DNA of 64,000 nucleotides from Acidovorax sp. sic0104. Lineage in GTDB: Bacteria > Pseudomonadota > Gammaproteobacteria > Burkholderiales > Burkholderiaceae_C. A program made the translations under genes and the position numbers. Shown one piece after another: positions 54,520-63,376 of the stretch. The notes beneath the pieces were generated by a model that was not told where the DNA came from, did not search any database, and was given only the letters and a program-made list of their open reading frames with translations. How positions within the stretch are numbered: position 1 is the first letter of the stretch; every line of letters begins with the position of its first letter. Location of the stretch: positions 124,001 to 188,000 of the forward strand of contig NZ_JAHUWH010000004.1 of assembly GCF_019219095.1 (NCBI RefSeq), read 5' to 3'.

Positions 54520-56546
54520 CCGCAGGCACCGGCACCCAACACGACACCCTGCACGGCGTCTTGCAGGACGCCCCTGGTGTGCCGCTGATCGAGCTGCGCG
54601 GCGTGCGCCGCCGCTACGGCGGTGGCGAGCAGCCCGAGGTGGAGGTGCTGCGTGGCATCTCGCTGTCGATCCACGCGGGCGAGTTCGTCGCCATCGTGGG
54701 CGCGTCGGGCTCGGGCAAGTCCACGCTCATGAACCTGCTCGGCTGCCTGGACAAGCCCAGCAGCGGCAGCTACCGCTTCCAGGGCGAAGACGTGGCGGGC
54801 TTCGACGCCGACCAGCTGGCGTGGCTGCGGCGCGAGGCCTTCGGCTTCGTCTTTCAGGGCTACCACCTGATCCGCGCCGAGTCGGCGTGCGAGAACGTCG
54901 AGGTGCCCGCCATCTATGCCGGCACCCCGCGCGAGGAGCGCACCCGCCGCGCAGCCGCACTGCTGTCGCGCCTGGGCCTGGCCGACAAGCTGCACCACCG
55001 GCCCACGCAGCTGTCGGGCGGGCAGCAGCAGCGCGTGTCCATTGCCCGGGCGCTGATGAACGGCGGCCGCATCATCCTGGCCGACGAGCCCACCGGCGCG
55101 CTGGACACCCACAGCGGCGCCGAGGTGATGGCGCTGCTGCACGAGCTGGCCGACGCGGGCCACACCATCGTGCTCATCACCCACGACCGCGAAGTGGCCG
55201 CCCAGGCGCGCCGCGTGATCGAGATCCGCGACGGCGAGATCGTGGCGGACAGCGGTGCGGCCGTGGCAGGCACGTTGGAAGAAAAAAATGCCTCTACCGC
55301 TCAACCAGCAAGCGCAAGCAGCTATAAAAATAGTAGCAAAAATTCCGGACGCGCCTTCTGGGCCGAGTTGGCCGAGGCCGCCCGCTCGGCCTGGCGCGGC
55401 ATGCGCATCAACCGCGCACGCACCGGGCTCACGCTGCTGGGCATCGTGATCGGCGTGGCGTCGGTCATCGTGATGATGGGGGTGGGCGAGGGCGCCAAGC
55501 AGCGCGTGGTGGAGCAGATGGGCTCCATGGGCACCACCATCATGTACCTGGGCGCCAGCCACCCGCGCGAGGGCGGGCCGCAGGGCGAGATCACCGCAGA
55601 GGACCTGGAGGCCATCGCCCGCCTGCCCGAGATCGGCCACGTGATGCCCGTCATCGGCGACCCCATCCCCGTGCGCCATGGCAACGTCGAGCGGCAGATC
55701 TACGTGTTCGCCGCCAGCGAGGACATGCCCCGCGTGCACCACTGGAAGGTGGCCCAGGGCCGCTACTACATCGCCGCCGAAGACCGCGACCTGGCGCCGC
55801 TGGTGGTGCTGGGGCACAAGGCCAGCGCGCAGTTCTTTCCGGACCATCCGAACCCGTTGGGCCGCCACCTGCTGATCGGCAACGCGCCGTTCGAGGTGAT
55901 CGGCGTGATGGCCGAGCGTGGCGCCGACTCGGGCGCGCAGAACTACGACGACATGGTGTTCATTCCGTACCAGTCGGGCCGCGCCCGCGTGTACCGCGTG
56001 CAGACCCAGCCCGACTACACCGTGGTCGCTGCCGCGTCGGTGGAGCAGGTGCAGGCGGCCGAGAAGGCCATGCACGCCTTGCTGCTGTCGCGCCACGGGC
56101 GCGAGGACTTTCGCATCGGCAACGCGGCGGCCAAGCTGCAGGCCGAGGCGCAGACGCGCAACGCCATGACCATGATGCTGGGCCTGATCGCGGCCGTGTC
56201 GCTGGTGGTGGGCGGCATCGGCGTGATGAACGTGATGCTGATGACGGTGCGCGAGCGCACGCGCGAGATCGGCATCCGCATGGCCACCGGCGCGCGGCAG
56301 GGCGACATCCTGCGCCAGTTCCTCACCGAGGCCGTGCTCGTCACGCTGGTGGGCGGCGCGGCGGGCCTGGCCATCGGCCTGGCCGTAGGCGCGGTGCTCA
56401 TCGTGTCGGGCGTGCCCGTGATCTTCTCGCTCACCGCCATGGGCGGTGCCTTTGCCTGCGCCGTGGCCACGGGCCTGGTGTTCGGCTACATGCCCGCCCG
56501 CCGCGCCGCCGGGCTCGACCCCGTGGTGGCCCTGGCCTCTGAATGA
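54516..56546 (+). CDS. MacB-like ABC exporter (ATPase-permease fusion)
   Basis: A 676-residue protein from GTG. The ATPase (about 22-250) has Walker [19 protein letters not shown], signature LSGGQQQRV and Walker [13 protein letters not shown] linker of about 40 residues contains a translated intergenic repeat (residues about 266-275). The permease half has the first helix, a large periplasmic domain (about 310-530) and three C-terminal helices with [21 protein letters not shown]. With MacA and the downstream lipoprotein it should export a compound from the periplasm, perhaps a siderophore, given the iron genes upstream. Confidence 0.93.
   Translation: MTAGTGTQHDTLHGVLQDAPGVPLIELRGVRRRYGGGEQPEVEVLRGISLSIHAGEFVAIVGASGSGKSTLMNLLGCLDKPSSGSYRFQGEDVAGFDADQLAWLRREAFGFVFQGYHLIRAESACENVEVPAIYAGTPREERTRRAAALLSRLGLADKLHHRPTQLSGGQQQRVSIARALMNGGRIILADEPTGALDTHSGAEVMALLHELADAGHTIVLITHDREVAAQARRVIEIRDGEIVADSGAAVAGTLEEKNASTAQPASASSYKNSSKNSGRAFWAELAEAARSAWRGMRINRARTGLTLLGIVIGVASVIVMMGVGEGAKQRVVEQMGSMGTTIMYLGASHPREGGPQGEITAEDLEAIARLPEIGHVMPVIGDPIPVRHGNVERQIYVFAASEDMPRVHHWKVAQGRYYIAAEDRDLAPLVVLGHKASAQFFPDHPNPLGRHLLIGNAPFEVIGVMAERGADSGAQNYDDMVFIPYQSGRARVYRVQTQPDYTVVAAASVEQVQAAEKAMHALLLSRHGREDFRIGNAAAKLQAEAQTRNAMTMMLGLIAAVSLVVGGIGVMNVMLMTVRERTREIGIRMATGARQGDILRQFLTEAVLVTLVGGAAGLAIGLAVGAVLIVSGVPVIFSLTAMGGAFACAVATGLVFGYMPARRAAGLDPVVALASE
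55312..55337. repeat. Intergenic-type AT repeat inside the macB-like coding region
   Basis: GCGCAAGCAGCTATAAAAAT plus AGTAGC is a copy of the short Comamonadaceae repeat (read on the other strand, GCTACTATTTTTATAGCTGC then TTGCGC). It is in frame and adds [16 protein letters not shown] residues to the linker between ATPase and permease. Confidence 0.7.
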
Positions 56547-57991
56547 TTGTGATGGTTGGTATGCGCACTTGTATTGCCTCTGTGTCCTGTCTTGCCGCTG
56601 GTGTGCTGCTTCTCAGTGGCTGCGCCGCGGTGCAGCCGCTGCCTGAAGATGCCGTTGCCGCACCCGCCTTGCCCGTGCACTGGACCAGCCCGGTGCCGCC
56701 CGCTCAGGGGGTGGCGACGGATGTCTCTGCGCTCGGCGTCGCAGAGCTCGACGCGCTCATCCGCGCCGCCCACGCGCAGAGCCCGGACCTCGCCGCCGCC
56801 ATCGCGCGGGTGCAGCAGGCCGATGCCGTGGCGCGGGCCGCCGGCGCCAGCCTGCTGCCCGCCGTGACCGGCACGCTCGACGCCCGCCGCCAGGCCCGTG
56901 CCGGCGGGCAGGCCGAGGTGGCCGGCAACCAGATCGGCGCCGCACTCGTCGCCAGCTACGAGCTCGATGCCTGGGGCCGCCTGGGTGCCGAGCGCGCCAG
57001 TGCCCAGGCCCTGCGCACGGCCAGCGTGCACGACCGCGGCGCGGTGCAGATCACGCTGACGGCGGCGGTGGCGCAGGCATGGCTGCAACTGGTGGGCGGG
57101 CGCGAGCGCCTGGAGATTGCCGAACTGAACCTGCACAGCGCCGAGCGCGTGCTGGCCGTGGTCGAGTCGCGCGCGCGCGCCGGGGCCGCCACGCAGCTCG
57201 AGCTGGCGCAGCAGCGCGGCCTGGTGGCCACGCAGCGGCAGGTGCTGGAGGCACGGCGCCAGCAGGTGTCGGGCGCGCACACGGCGCTGGCCGCGCTGCT
57301 GGGCCAGGCGCCGTGGCCGGTGGTGCAGGCCAGCACGCTGCCCGCCACGCAGGCGCTGGCGCCCGCTGCCGGATCGCCCGCCGACCTGCTGGTGCGGCGG
57401 CCTGACATTGCGCGGGCCGAGGCGCGGCTTCAGGCCGCCCACGCCGACGTGGCCGCAGCCCGCGCGGCGCTGCTGCCGCGCATCAGCCTGAGCGCCAGCC
57501 TGGGCACCGGGGGCAGCAACCTGCCCCGCGTGTTCGACAACCCGCTCTACAGCCTGGCCGCCGCGTTGGCGGCACCCATCTTCAACGGCGGGCGCCTGGC
57601 CGCCGACCGCGATGCGGCCCAGGCGCGGCAGGCCGAACTGCTGGCGCAGTACCGCGCCAGCATCGTGGAGGCCGTGAGCGATGTGGAACAAGCCCTGCAG
57701 GCGGTGGCGAGCACGCAGGCCCAGCGCACCGCGCAGGCGCAGGTGGTGCAGCAGGCGCAGCGGGCGGCCATGCTGGCGCAGTCGCGCTACCGCGCCGGGG
57801 CCGAGACGCTGCTCACGTTGCTGGATGCACAGCGCACCCTGTATGCCGCGCAGGACATGGCGGCCCAGCTGCACCAGGCCGAGTGGCAGGCGCAGGTGGC
57901 TCTGTACCGCGCACTGGGCGGTGGCTGGCAGCCCGATGTTGACGCTGTCGCGCACCGCGTGGCCGCCATGGCCACCGTGGTGCAGCCATGA
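56543..57991 (+). CDS. Outer-membrane efflux lipoprotein (NodT/OprM family)
   Basis: A 482-residue TolC-like factor. A lipobox LLSGC with Cys27 marks a lipoprotein. Two OEP repeats follow: [24 protein letters not shown] and the second half with [37 protein letters not shown]. It forms the outer-membrane channel of the MacAB-type pump. The ATG at 56543 overlaps the MacB stop; an ATG at 56561 would give a more typical signal start. Confidence 0.92.
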   Translation: MIVMVGMRTCIASVSCLAAGVLLLSGCAAVQPLPEDAVAAPALPVHWTSPVPPAQGVATDVSALGVAELDALIRAAHAQSPDLAAAIARVQQADAVARAAGASLLPAVTGTLDARRQARAGGQAEVAGNQIGAALVASYELDAWGRLGAERASAQALRTASVHDRGAVQITLTAAVAQAWLQLVGGRERLEIAELNLHSAERVLAVVESRARAGAATQLELAQQRGLVATQRQVLEARRQQVSGAHTALAALLGQAPWPVVQASTLPATQALAPAAGSPADLLVRRPDIARAEARLQAAHADVAAARAALLPRISLSASLGTGGSNLPRVFDNPLYSLAAALAAPIFNGGRLAADRDAAQARQAELLAQYRASIVEAVSDVEQALQAVASTQAQRTAQAQVVQQAQRAAMLAQSRYRAGAETLLTLLDAQRTLYAAQDMAAQLHQAEWQAQVALYRALGGGWQPDVDAVAHRVAAMATVVQP

Positions 57992-58461
57992 GGGCAGCCA
58001 CCGACGAGCCGGTGACCATGCTGCAGCGCTTGCGCACTGCGGGCCTGCGCCCCACCACGGCGCGCATCGGCGTGCTGCAGGTGATCCACTCCGCGGGCAG
58101 CGCGGGCATCGGTGCGGACGAGGCGTTTCACCAGATGCTGCTGCGCGGTACGCACGTGAGCACCAGCACGGTGTACCGCATCATCCATGAGCTGCAGACC
58201 CTGGGCGTGCTGCTGCACGACCGCAGCGACCGGCGCCACACCGTGTACCGCCTGCGGCCCCATGCGCCGCCGCCGTCGGCCGACGTGCGCATGGCCTGCC
58301 GCCGGTGCGAGCGCTCAGCCACGCTGCCCGGCGCACAGCTGCGCAACGAGCTGGAGCTGCGCGCCGCCGAGGTGGGCCTGCGGCCGCTGGTGGCGGGCCT
58401 GGTGCTGCAGGTGGACTGCCTGGGCTGCGACGGCGCCACGGGGCACTGCCAGCCCAACTAA
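57988..58461 (+). CDS. Divergent Fur-family regulator
   Basis: A 157-residue protein. A winged HTH (GLRPTTARIGVLQVI, STSTVYRIIHELQTLG) and two CxxC pairs (Cys104/107 and Cys144/147) give the structural zinc site of the Fur family. The His-rich HDHxxC region of Fur is absent (SADVRMACRRC), so its metal or redox sensing must differ. It is coupled by ATGA to the outer-membrane factor and closes the iron/export run, which it may autoregulate. Confidence 0.88.
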   Translation: MRAATDEPVTMLQRLRTAGLRPTTARIGVLQVIHSAGSAGIGADEAFHQMLLRGTHVSTSTVYRIIHELQTLGVLLHDRSDRRHTVYRLRPHAPPPSADVRMACRRCERSATLPGAQLRNELELRAAEVGLRPLVAGLVLQVDCLGCDGATGHCQPN

Positions 58462-58480
58462 AACCCAAGGCCCGCACAAA

Positions 58481-58516
58481 GAAAAAGGACCAGACGCCCG
58501 GAGGCATCTGGTCCTT
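58481..58516 (-). terminator. Rho-independent terminator (minus strand; possibly both ways)
   Basis: Perfect 10-bp arms (AAGGACCAGA / TCTGGTCCTT) around a 12-nt loop, followed on the minus strand by TTTTTC. It sits between the convergent Fur-family and HU genes and can serve both. Confidence 0.88.
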
Positions 58517-58542
58517 GTCGCTGGATAGCGCGGGCTGATTTA

Positions 58543-59028
58543 TCAGGCCGTTGCGTCCTTGAGCTTCTTCAGCGCGCGGGTCTTGATCTTGACCGATGCG
58601 GGCTTGGCGGGGAACCAGCGCTCTTCACCGGTGAAGGGGTCCTTGCCAAAGCGCTTTTTTTTGGCAGCGACTTGCTGCAGGCCGATCTTCAGCACGCCAG
58701 GCAGCGTGAATTCGCCGGAACCCTTCTTGTGCACCGAGCCCAGGATGGCGGCTTCGAGTGCTGCCAGCACGGCCTTGGTGGCCTTGGGTTCCACGCCCGA
58801 TTGCTCGGCCAGGTGGGCGACGAGCGTGGTCTTGTTGAACGCTGCCTTGATGGGCTTGAGCGCTGCCGGCACGGCGGCGGCCTTGGCGGCAGGAGCTTTC
58901 TTGGCAGGCGCGGCCTTGGTTGCAGGAGCTGCTGCCTTCTTCGCGGGAGCCGCCTTCTTGGCTGCAGGAGCGGCGGCCTTCACGGCCTTCTTTGCTGGAG
59001 CAGCGGTGGTTTTTTTCGCAGTTGCCAT
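58543..59028 (-). CDS. HU-like DNA-binding protein with histone-H1-like tail
   Basis: A 161-residue protein. Residues 1-55 are almost only Ala, Lys and Pro with repeated PAKKA/AAPAKK units, like bacterial histone H1-type tails. Residues about 60-150 form an HU/IHF fold (FNKTTLVAHLAEQSGV, GSGEFTLPGVLKIGLQQV, GKDPFTGEERWFPAKPAS). It likely compacts DNA. It ends at a strong terminator and stands alone. Confidence 0.92.
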   Translation of the reverse strand: MATAKKTTAAPAKKAVKAAAPAAKKAAPAKKAAAPATKAAPAKKAPAAKAAAVPAALKPIKAAFNKTTLVAHLAEQSGVEPKATKAVLAALEAAILGSVHKKGSGEFTLPGVLKIGLQQVAAKKKRFGKDPFTGEERWFPAKPASVKIKTRALKKLKDATA

Positions 59029-59338
59029 GATGATTTTGTTGTTTCAGAGTTTTGAGAATCCCCGGCAAATTTGCAGGGGACGCGCGATTTTAGGTGCGGA
59101 AGAGTCGCACGCCAGCATATGGAAGACCCGCAGAGGTTTGAGGATTCTTGCAACTGCGTCCGCGCAGCGCCTCGCAAAGGCGTTTGCGGCGCTCGTGGTG
59201 TCAGGCCTTCGCGGGCTGCGCGCTCTTTACAATGGGGTCCAACCGTGGGCCGGGAAATGGACGGCCTCGCGGCAATGAACCTTCAGACCCAATGCCTTAC
59301 AGCGCGGCTGCCGTGGTGGGCAGTGCGTGCATCAATCC
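59029..59338. other. Divergent intergenic region
   Basis: The 310 bp lie between the HU-like gene (leftward) and the diguanylate cyclase (rightward). The 70 bp next to the HU start are AT-richer and should hold its promoter. No convincing gene, repeat or operator is seen. Confidence 0.4.
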
Positions 59339-61075
59339 ATGCAACTGAGCCGATTGCTTCAACTGCTTGGAGCGCTCATCCTGGTGGCCGCCGTGCTGCT
59401 GGTGGGGCGCGTGGCAACGACCGAATGGCAGTCTGTGCGCAAGGCGTCGCGCAGCCTGCTCGCGCTCGAAGAATTCAGGCTGGGGTTGCTGGCGGTGGAG
59501 ATGCTTTCGCGCGAGCGCGGGCCGACCAATGCGGCGCTGGGCGACGTGCACCCCGCGTCGCCGCAGCGTCAGCAGGCCCTGCGCGAAGCCCGCGAGCGCA
59601 CGGACCAGGCACTGGCCCGGCTGCAGCAGTCCCTGGCGCACGCGCCCTATGCCCGCGATACGGCCGCCTCGGAGCAGCGGGCCGTGCTGGCGCTGTCGAG
59701 GGCGCGCGCCTCGGTGGACCAAGCGCTTGCCTTGCCCCGGGAGCGGCGCACGCACGCGATGATCCATCAGGCCGTGTACGGCATGGTCGCCGTGGTGCCC
59801 TTGCTGGCCCCGCTCTCCAATGCATCCGCCCGCGCTTCGCTGAGCGCCTACCCCGCCTTGGGCGAGGAGGTGCACGGCGCGAGCCTGGCGACCGACCTGC
59901 GCGACCAGGCCGGACTGCTGGGCTCGCATTTCACGGCGGCCATCGTGACCGGCCGGCGCTTTTCGGTACAGGAGCGCCGCTCCATCGACGAGACACGCGG
60001 CGGCATCGAGCAGTTGCGCGCCCTCCTGGAATTGCGCCTGCAGTTGCCGCAGGCTTCCATCACGGTCGTGGAGGCCTGGGACAGGGTCACGATGCGGTAC
60101 TTCGGCGCGGCCTACGCCCTGGCCGAGGACGTGATGCTGCGCGGCGAGCGCGACGGCCGCTACGAGCTCAAGGCAGCGCAGTTCGCGGCGCAGTACGTGC
60201 CGGACATGGAATCGTTTGTGCAACTGCGCGACGTGTTGCTCGCGCAGGCGCGCAGCAAGGCGTCCGCAGAGCACGCGCGAGCTGCGCGGGTGCTGGCGTG
60301 GGTTCTGTCGGGCGCTGCCATGCTGCTGCTGGTTCTGGGTGCCGCGCTGTTGATGATCCAGCGCCGCGTGCTGCAGCCGCTGGTCAAGACCACCCGCGCC
60401 CTGCGGGCCCTCGCCCGCGACGACCTGAGTGCCAGGCTGCCCATACCGCTGGCCGAGGACGAAATGGCGGAGGTCATCGGAGCCGTGCGTTCGCTGCAGG
60501 TCCAGACACAGCAGCGCCAGGACCTTGAGCGCGAGCGGGACCAGCTCATCGAGCAGCTGCGCCTGCAGTCCGCGACCGACTTCCTCACGGGCCTGCCCAA
60601 CCGACGGGCCTTCCTCGCCGCAGCGCAGGGCATGCTCGCGAGCGCGTCGCGCCACGGCCACGCGGTGGCGGTGGTGATGATGGACATCGACCACTTCAAG
60701 CAGCTCAACGATGGCCGGGGCCATGCGGCCGGCGACACGGCCCTGTGCACGGTGGCCGATGTTGTGCGTGCGACGCTGCGCGAGGGGGACCTGGCGGCCC
60801 GCATGGGTGGCGAGGAGTTCGTGGTGCTGCTGGCCTACTGCGACACCCGCCAGGGCCTGCGCTTTGCCGAGCGGCTGCGCGCGGCGATCGCCGCTACTGC
60901 CATCGCGCTGCCGGGCGGCCCGGTGCAGGTCACCGCCAGCCTGGGCGTAGCCGATTCCGTGTCGGTGGGGCTGGACCTGGATGCGCTTCTGTCGGCCGCC
61001 GATGCGGCGATGTACGCGGCCAAGCAGGCAGGGCGCGATGGCGTGGCGGCGGCTGGCGGGCCAGTCAATCCATGA
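59339..61075 (+). CDS. Membrane-bound diguanylate cyclase (GGDEF)
   Basis: About 578 residues. A first helix (about 4-22) and a second (about 296-318) flank a periplasmic sensor of about 270 residues rich in helix; a HAMP-like segment (VLQPLVKTTRALRALARDDL) leads to the GGDEF domain. The A-site GGEEF at 490-494 is intact, as is the inhibitory I-site RxxD (REGD, five residues before). It makes cyclic di-GMP and is probably product-inhibited. The sensor ligand is unknown. A GTG at 59327 is an alternative start. Confidence 0.9.
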   Translation: MQLSRLLQLLGALILVAAVLLVGRVATTEWQSVRKASRSLLALEEFRLGLLAVEMLSRERGPTNAALGDVHPASPQRQQALREARERTDQALARLQQSLAHAPYARDTAASEQRAVLALSRARASVDQALALPRERRTHAMIHQAVYGMVAVVPLLAPLSNASARASLSAYPALGEEVHGASLATDLRDQAGLLGSHFTAAIVTGRRFSVQERRSIDETRGGIEQLRALLELRLQLPQASITVVEAWDRVTMRYFGAAYALAEDVMLRGERDGRYELKAAQFAAQYVPDMESFVQLRDVLLAQARSKASAEHARAARVLAWVLSGAAMLLLVLGAALLMIQRRVLQPLVKTTRALRALARDDLSARLPIPLAEDEMAEVIGAVRSLQVQTQQRQDLERERDQLIEQLRLQSATDFLTGLPNRRAFLAAAQGMLASASRHGHAVAVVMMDIDHFKQLNDGRGHAAGDTALCTVADVVRATLREGDLAARMGGEEFVVLLAYCDTRQGLRFAERLRAAIAATAIALPGGPVQVTASLGVADSVSVGLDLDALLSAADAAMYAAKQAGRDGVAAAGGPVNP

Positions 61076-61103
61076 AGAGCGGCCGAGCCATCGGAGTGGC
61101 CGG

Positions 61104-61277
61104 CTATCGCTGAAGCCGCGCGTCCTGCGTGTGGTGCCGCTCGCGCCACAGGTGATAGCGTGACCGCTGCAGCGCCAGCAGCTCCACCAGCCCCCAGGCA
61201 ATCGCGCAGCCCAGCGTGCCGCACAGAACCGCCAGGCGATAGGCCTCAGTCTTGCGAAGGGAGCGGGGCGTCGTCAT
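61104..61277 (-). CDS. 57-residue single-helix membrane protein
   Basis: A short ORF starting MTTPRSLRKTEAYRL, with one hydrophobic helix (about 13-33, LAVLCGTLGCAIAWGLVELLAL) and a basic C-terminal tail (RYHLWRERHH). It overlaps the end of another small ORF by 32 bp in a different frame, which suggests coupled translation. No family is recognised. Confidence 0.45.
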   Translation of the reverse strand: MTTPRSLRKTEAYRLAVLCGTLGCAIAWGLVELLALQRSRYHLWRERHHTQDARLQR

Positions 61278-61374
61278 GGAACCATCCGTCCGTGCGTGGC
61301 AGGTCAAAGCGCACCCAGCCTTGATCGAAGAGCTCATCCAGCAGCCGCTGCAGTCCGAGAATTTTCCAGAGCAT
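61246..61374 (-). CDS. 42-residue small protein
   Basis: An ORF starting MLWKILGLQRLLDELFDQGW and ending PLPSQD. GGAGG lies six bases before the ATG, an excellent ribosome site. The N-terminal half forms an amphipathic helix. It overlaps the 57-residue ORF downstream. Too short to classify; the ribosome site is the main evidence. Confidence 0.45.
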   Translation of the reverse strand: MLWKILGLQRLLDELFDQGWVRFDLPRTDGWFHDDAPLPSQD

Positions 61375-61543
61375 GGTGTACCTCCACCCTTTGACTGCGG
61401 CCACGTTAGCCCGCCAATGTGACGGTTTGGCGTCATCGGGATGAATAGCAACAGCCGCCTGCGTAGGGCTATCGCGGGGCCGGGGCCCCGCTTAAGCTCG
61501 CCGGCTGGTGCGCGCCCCACGGGCCGCCATTCACCGGGAAAAC

Positions 61544-62548
61544 ATGCTGTCCGAGCTGCTGGCACTGGAAAAGATCATCGAGCTGGGCGCCCCGCACCTG
61601 GACGTACGGGTGGTGCGTCAGGTGCAGGTGCCTTCGGGGCCCAGCCTTCCCATCTACGCCATCGGCATCGGCAACGACGCGCCCGAAGTGCCGGCCGTGG
61701 GCTTCTTCGGCGGCGTACATGGCCTGGAGCGCATCGGCACCGAAGTGGTGATGGCCTACCTGCAAAGCGTGGTGATGCGGCTGCGCTGGGACGCCACGCT
61801 GCACCGGCAGCTGGAGCAGGTGCGGCTGGTGTTCATGCCCATCGTCAACCCGGGCGGCATGTGGGCATCGACCCGGGCGAACCCGCGTGGTGTGGACCTG
61901 ATGCGCAACGCTCCTGTGGAGGCGATGGACCGCGTGCCCTTCGGCGTGGGCGGGCAGCGCATCAGCGCGGGCCTGCCCTGGTACCGGGGCCGCGCCGGCG
62001 AGCCCATGGAAGAGGAAAGCCAGGCGCTGTGCGAGGTGGCCGAGACCGAGCTGCTGCCGCGCAGCTTCAGCATGGCACTGGACTGCCATTCGGGTTTCGG
62101 CGTGCAGGACCGGCTGTGGTTTCCGTTCGCCCACACGCGCAAGCCCATCCCGCACCTGGCCGAGCTGCATGCGCTGCAGGAGATATTCCTGCAGGCACAC
62201 AGCCACCACCCGTACGTGATCGAGCCGCAGAGCGCGCAGTACCTGACGCACGGCGACCTGTGGGACCACCTGTACCTGCAGGCCTGCCGCAACGTGCCCA
62301 CGCACACCTTCTTGCCACTGACGCTGGAGATGGGCTCGTGGCTGTGGATCAAGAAAAACCCGCGCCAGCTGTTTTCGCGCTGGGGCATCTTCAACCCGCT
62401 CATCGACCACCGCCAGCAGCGCGTGTTGCGGCGCCACATGTTGCTGCTGGACTTCCTGGCGCGCGCGGCGTGCAGCCATGCGCGCTGGGCGCCCGCGCCG
62501 CAGCAGCGGGCGCAGCGGCGGGCGGATGCGCTGGCGATGTGGTACTGA
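61544..62548 (+). CDS. M14-family zinc carboxypeptidase-like protein
   Basis: About 334 residues. Zinc ligands are visible as His59 and Glu62 (GGVHGLER) and His182 (DCHSGFG), with the catalytic Glu262 in LTLEMGSW. The family removes C-terminal residues or cleaves amide bonds in small acylated amino acids; no signal peptide, so it is cytoplasmic. ATG 61544 is preferred to the GTG at 61508. It is followed after 38 bp by a hydrolase gene. Confidence 0.85.
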   Translation: MLSELLALEKIIELGAPHLDVRVVRQVQVPSGPSLPIYAIGIGNDAPEVPAVGFFGGVHGLERIGTEVVMAYLQSVVMRLRWDATLHRQLEQVRLVFMPIVNPGGMWASTRANPRGVDLMRNAPVEAMDRVPFGVGGQRISAGLPWYRGRAGEPMEEESQALCEVAETELLPRSFSMALDCHSGFGVQDRLWFPFAHTRKPIPHLAELHALQEIFLQAHSHHPYVIEPQSAQYLTHGDLWDHLYLQACRNVPTHTFLPLTLEMGSWLWIKKNPRQLFSRWGIFNPLIDHRQQRVLRRHMLLLDFLARAACSHARWAPAPQQRAQRRADALAMWY

Positions 62549-62586
62549 GCGATGGCCTGCGCCCAAGGTGCTTTTGAAAGGAACGG

Positions 62587-63345
62587 ATGCCAGGCTGGAT
62601 CTTCCTGCGCGGGCTGACGCGCGAATCGGCGCACTGGGGCGGCTTTGTGGCCGACTTCGAGCGTGCGCTGCCGGGGCACGCAGTGACGGCGCTGGATCTG
62701 CCGGGCAACGGGCGGCTGCACGCGTTGCAGTCGCCTGCCACTGTGGCGGGCATGGTGGCCGCGTGCCGGGGCGAGCTGGCGCGCCGGGGCGTGGCGCCGC
62801 CGTATTACCTGCTGGCCATGTCGCTCGGCGCCATGGTCGCTACCGAATGGGCTCGTGTGGCGCCGCACGAGGTGCGCGGCTGCGTGCTCATCAACACCAG
62901 CTTCAAGCCGTTCAGCCCGTTCTACCGGCGGCTGCGGCCGCGCAGCTACGCCGCGCTGCTGGGCCTGGTGCTGCGGCCGGCAGCGGCCGAACAGGTGGAG
63001 CGCACCGTGCTGCGGCTGACCAGCAACCGGCCTGCCGAGCATGGCGCTGTGATCGGCGAATGGGTGCGTGTGCGGCTGGCGCGGCCCGTGTCGGCACCGA
63101 ACGCGCTGCGCCAGTTGGCCGCAGCGGCCCGCTACCGTGCGCCGCGCACGGCACCCGCTTCAGCGCGCGTGCTGCTGCTGGGCAGTGAGCAGGATGGGCT
63201 GGTGCATGGCGGGTGCTCGGTGGCCATTGCCAACGCCTGGCAAGTGCCGCTGCGGCTGCACCCCGAGGCCGGCCACGACCTGCCGCTGGACGACGGGACG
63301 TGGGTGGTGGAGCAGGTGAGACAGTGGATGGCCGGCGTGGGTTGA
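62587..63345 (+). CDS. Alpha/beta hydrolase
   Basis: A 252-residue hydrolase. The elbow AMSLG holds the nucleophile Ser79; the usual first Gly of GxSxG is Ala. DLPGNG and the C-terminal EAGHDLPLDD supply the other active-site parts. It lies 38 bp after the M14 gene and is probably co-transcribed. Substrate unknown. Confidence 0.85.
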   Translation: MPGWIFLRGLTRESAHWGGFVADFERALPGHAVTALDLPGNGRLHALQSPATVAGMVAACRGELARRGVAPPYYLLAMSLGAMVATEWARVAPHEVRGCVLINTSFKPFSPFYRRLRPRSYAALLGLVLRPAAAEQVERTVLRLTSNRPAEHGAVIGEWVRVRLARPVSAPNALRQLAAAARYRAPRTAPASARVLLLGSEQDGLVHGGCSVAIANAWQVPLRLHPEAGHDLPLDDGTWVVEQVRQWMAGVG

Positions 63346-63376
63346 ACCGCATAAAGCCGGGCCATGCGCGACGGGC

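Noticed and set aside
61104..61565. A 153-residue reading of the small minus-strand frame
   Set aside because: The first two thirds are low-quality sequence overlapping the M14 gene start. The shorter 57-residue frame contains the only protein-like part, a membrane helix.
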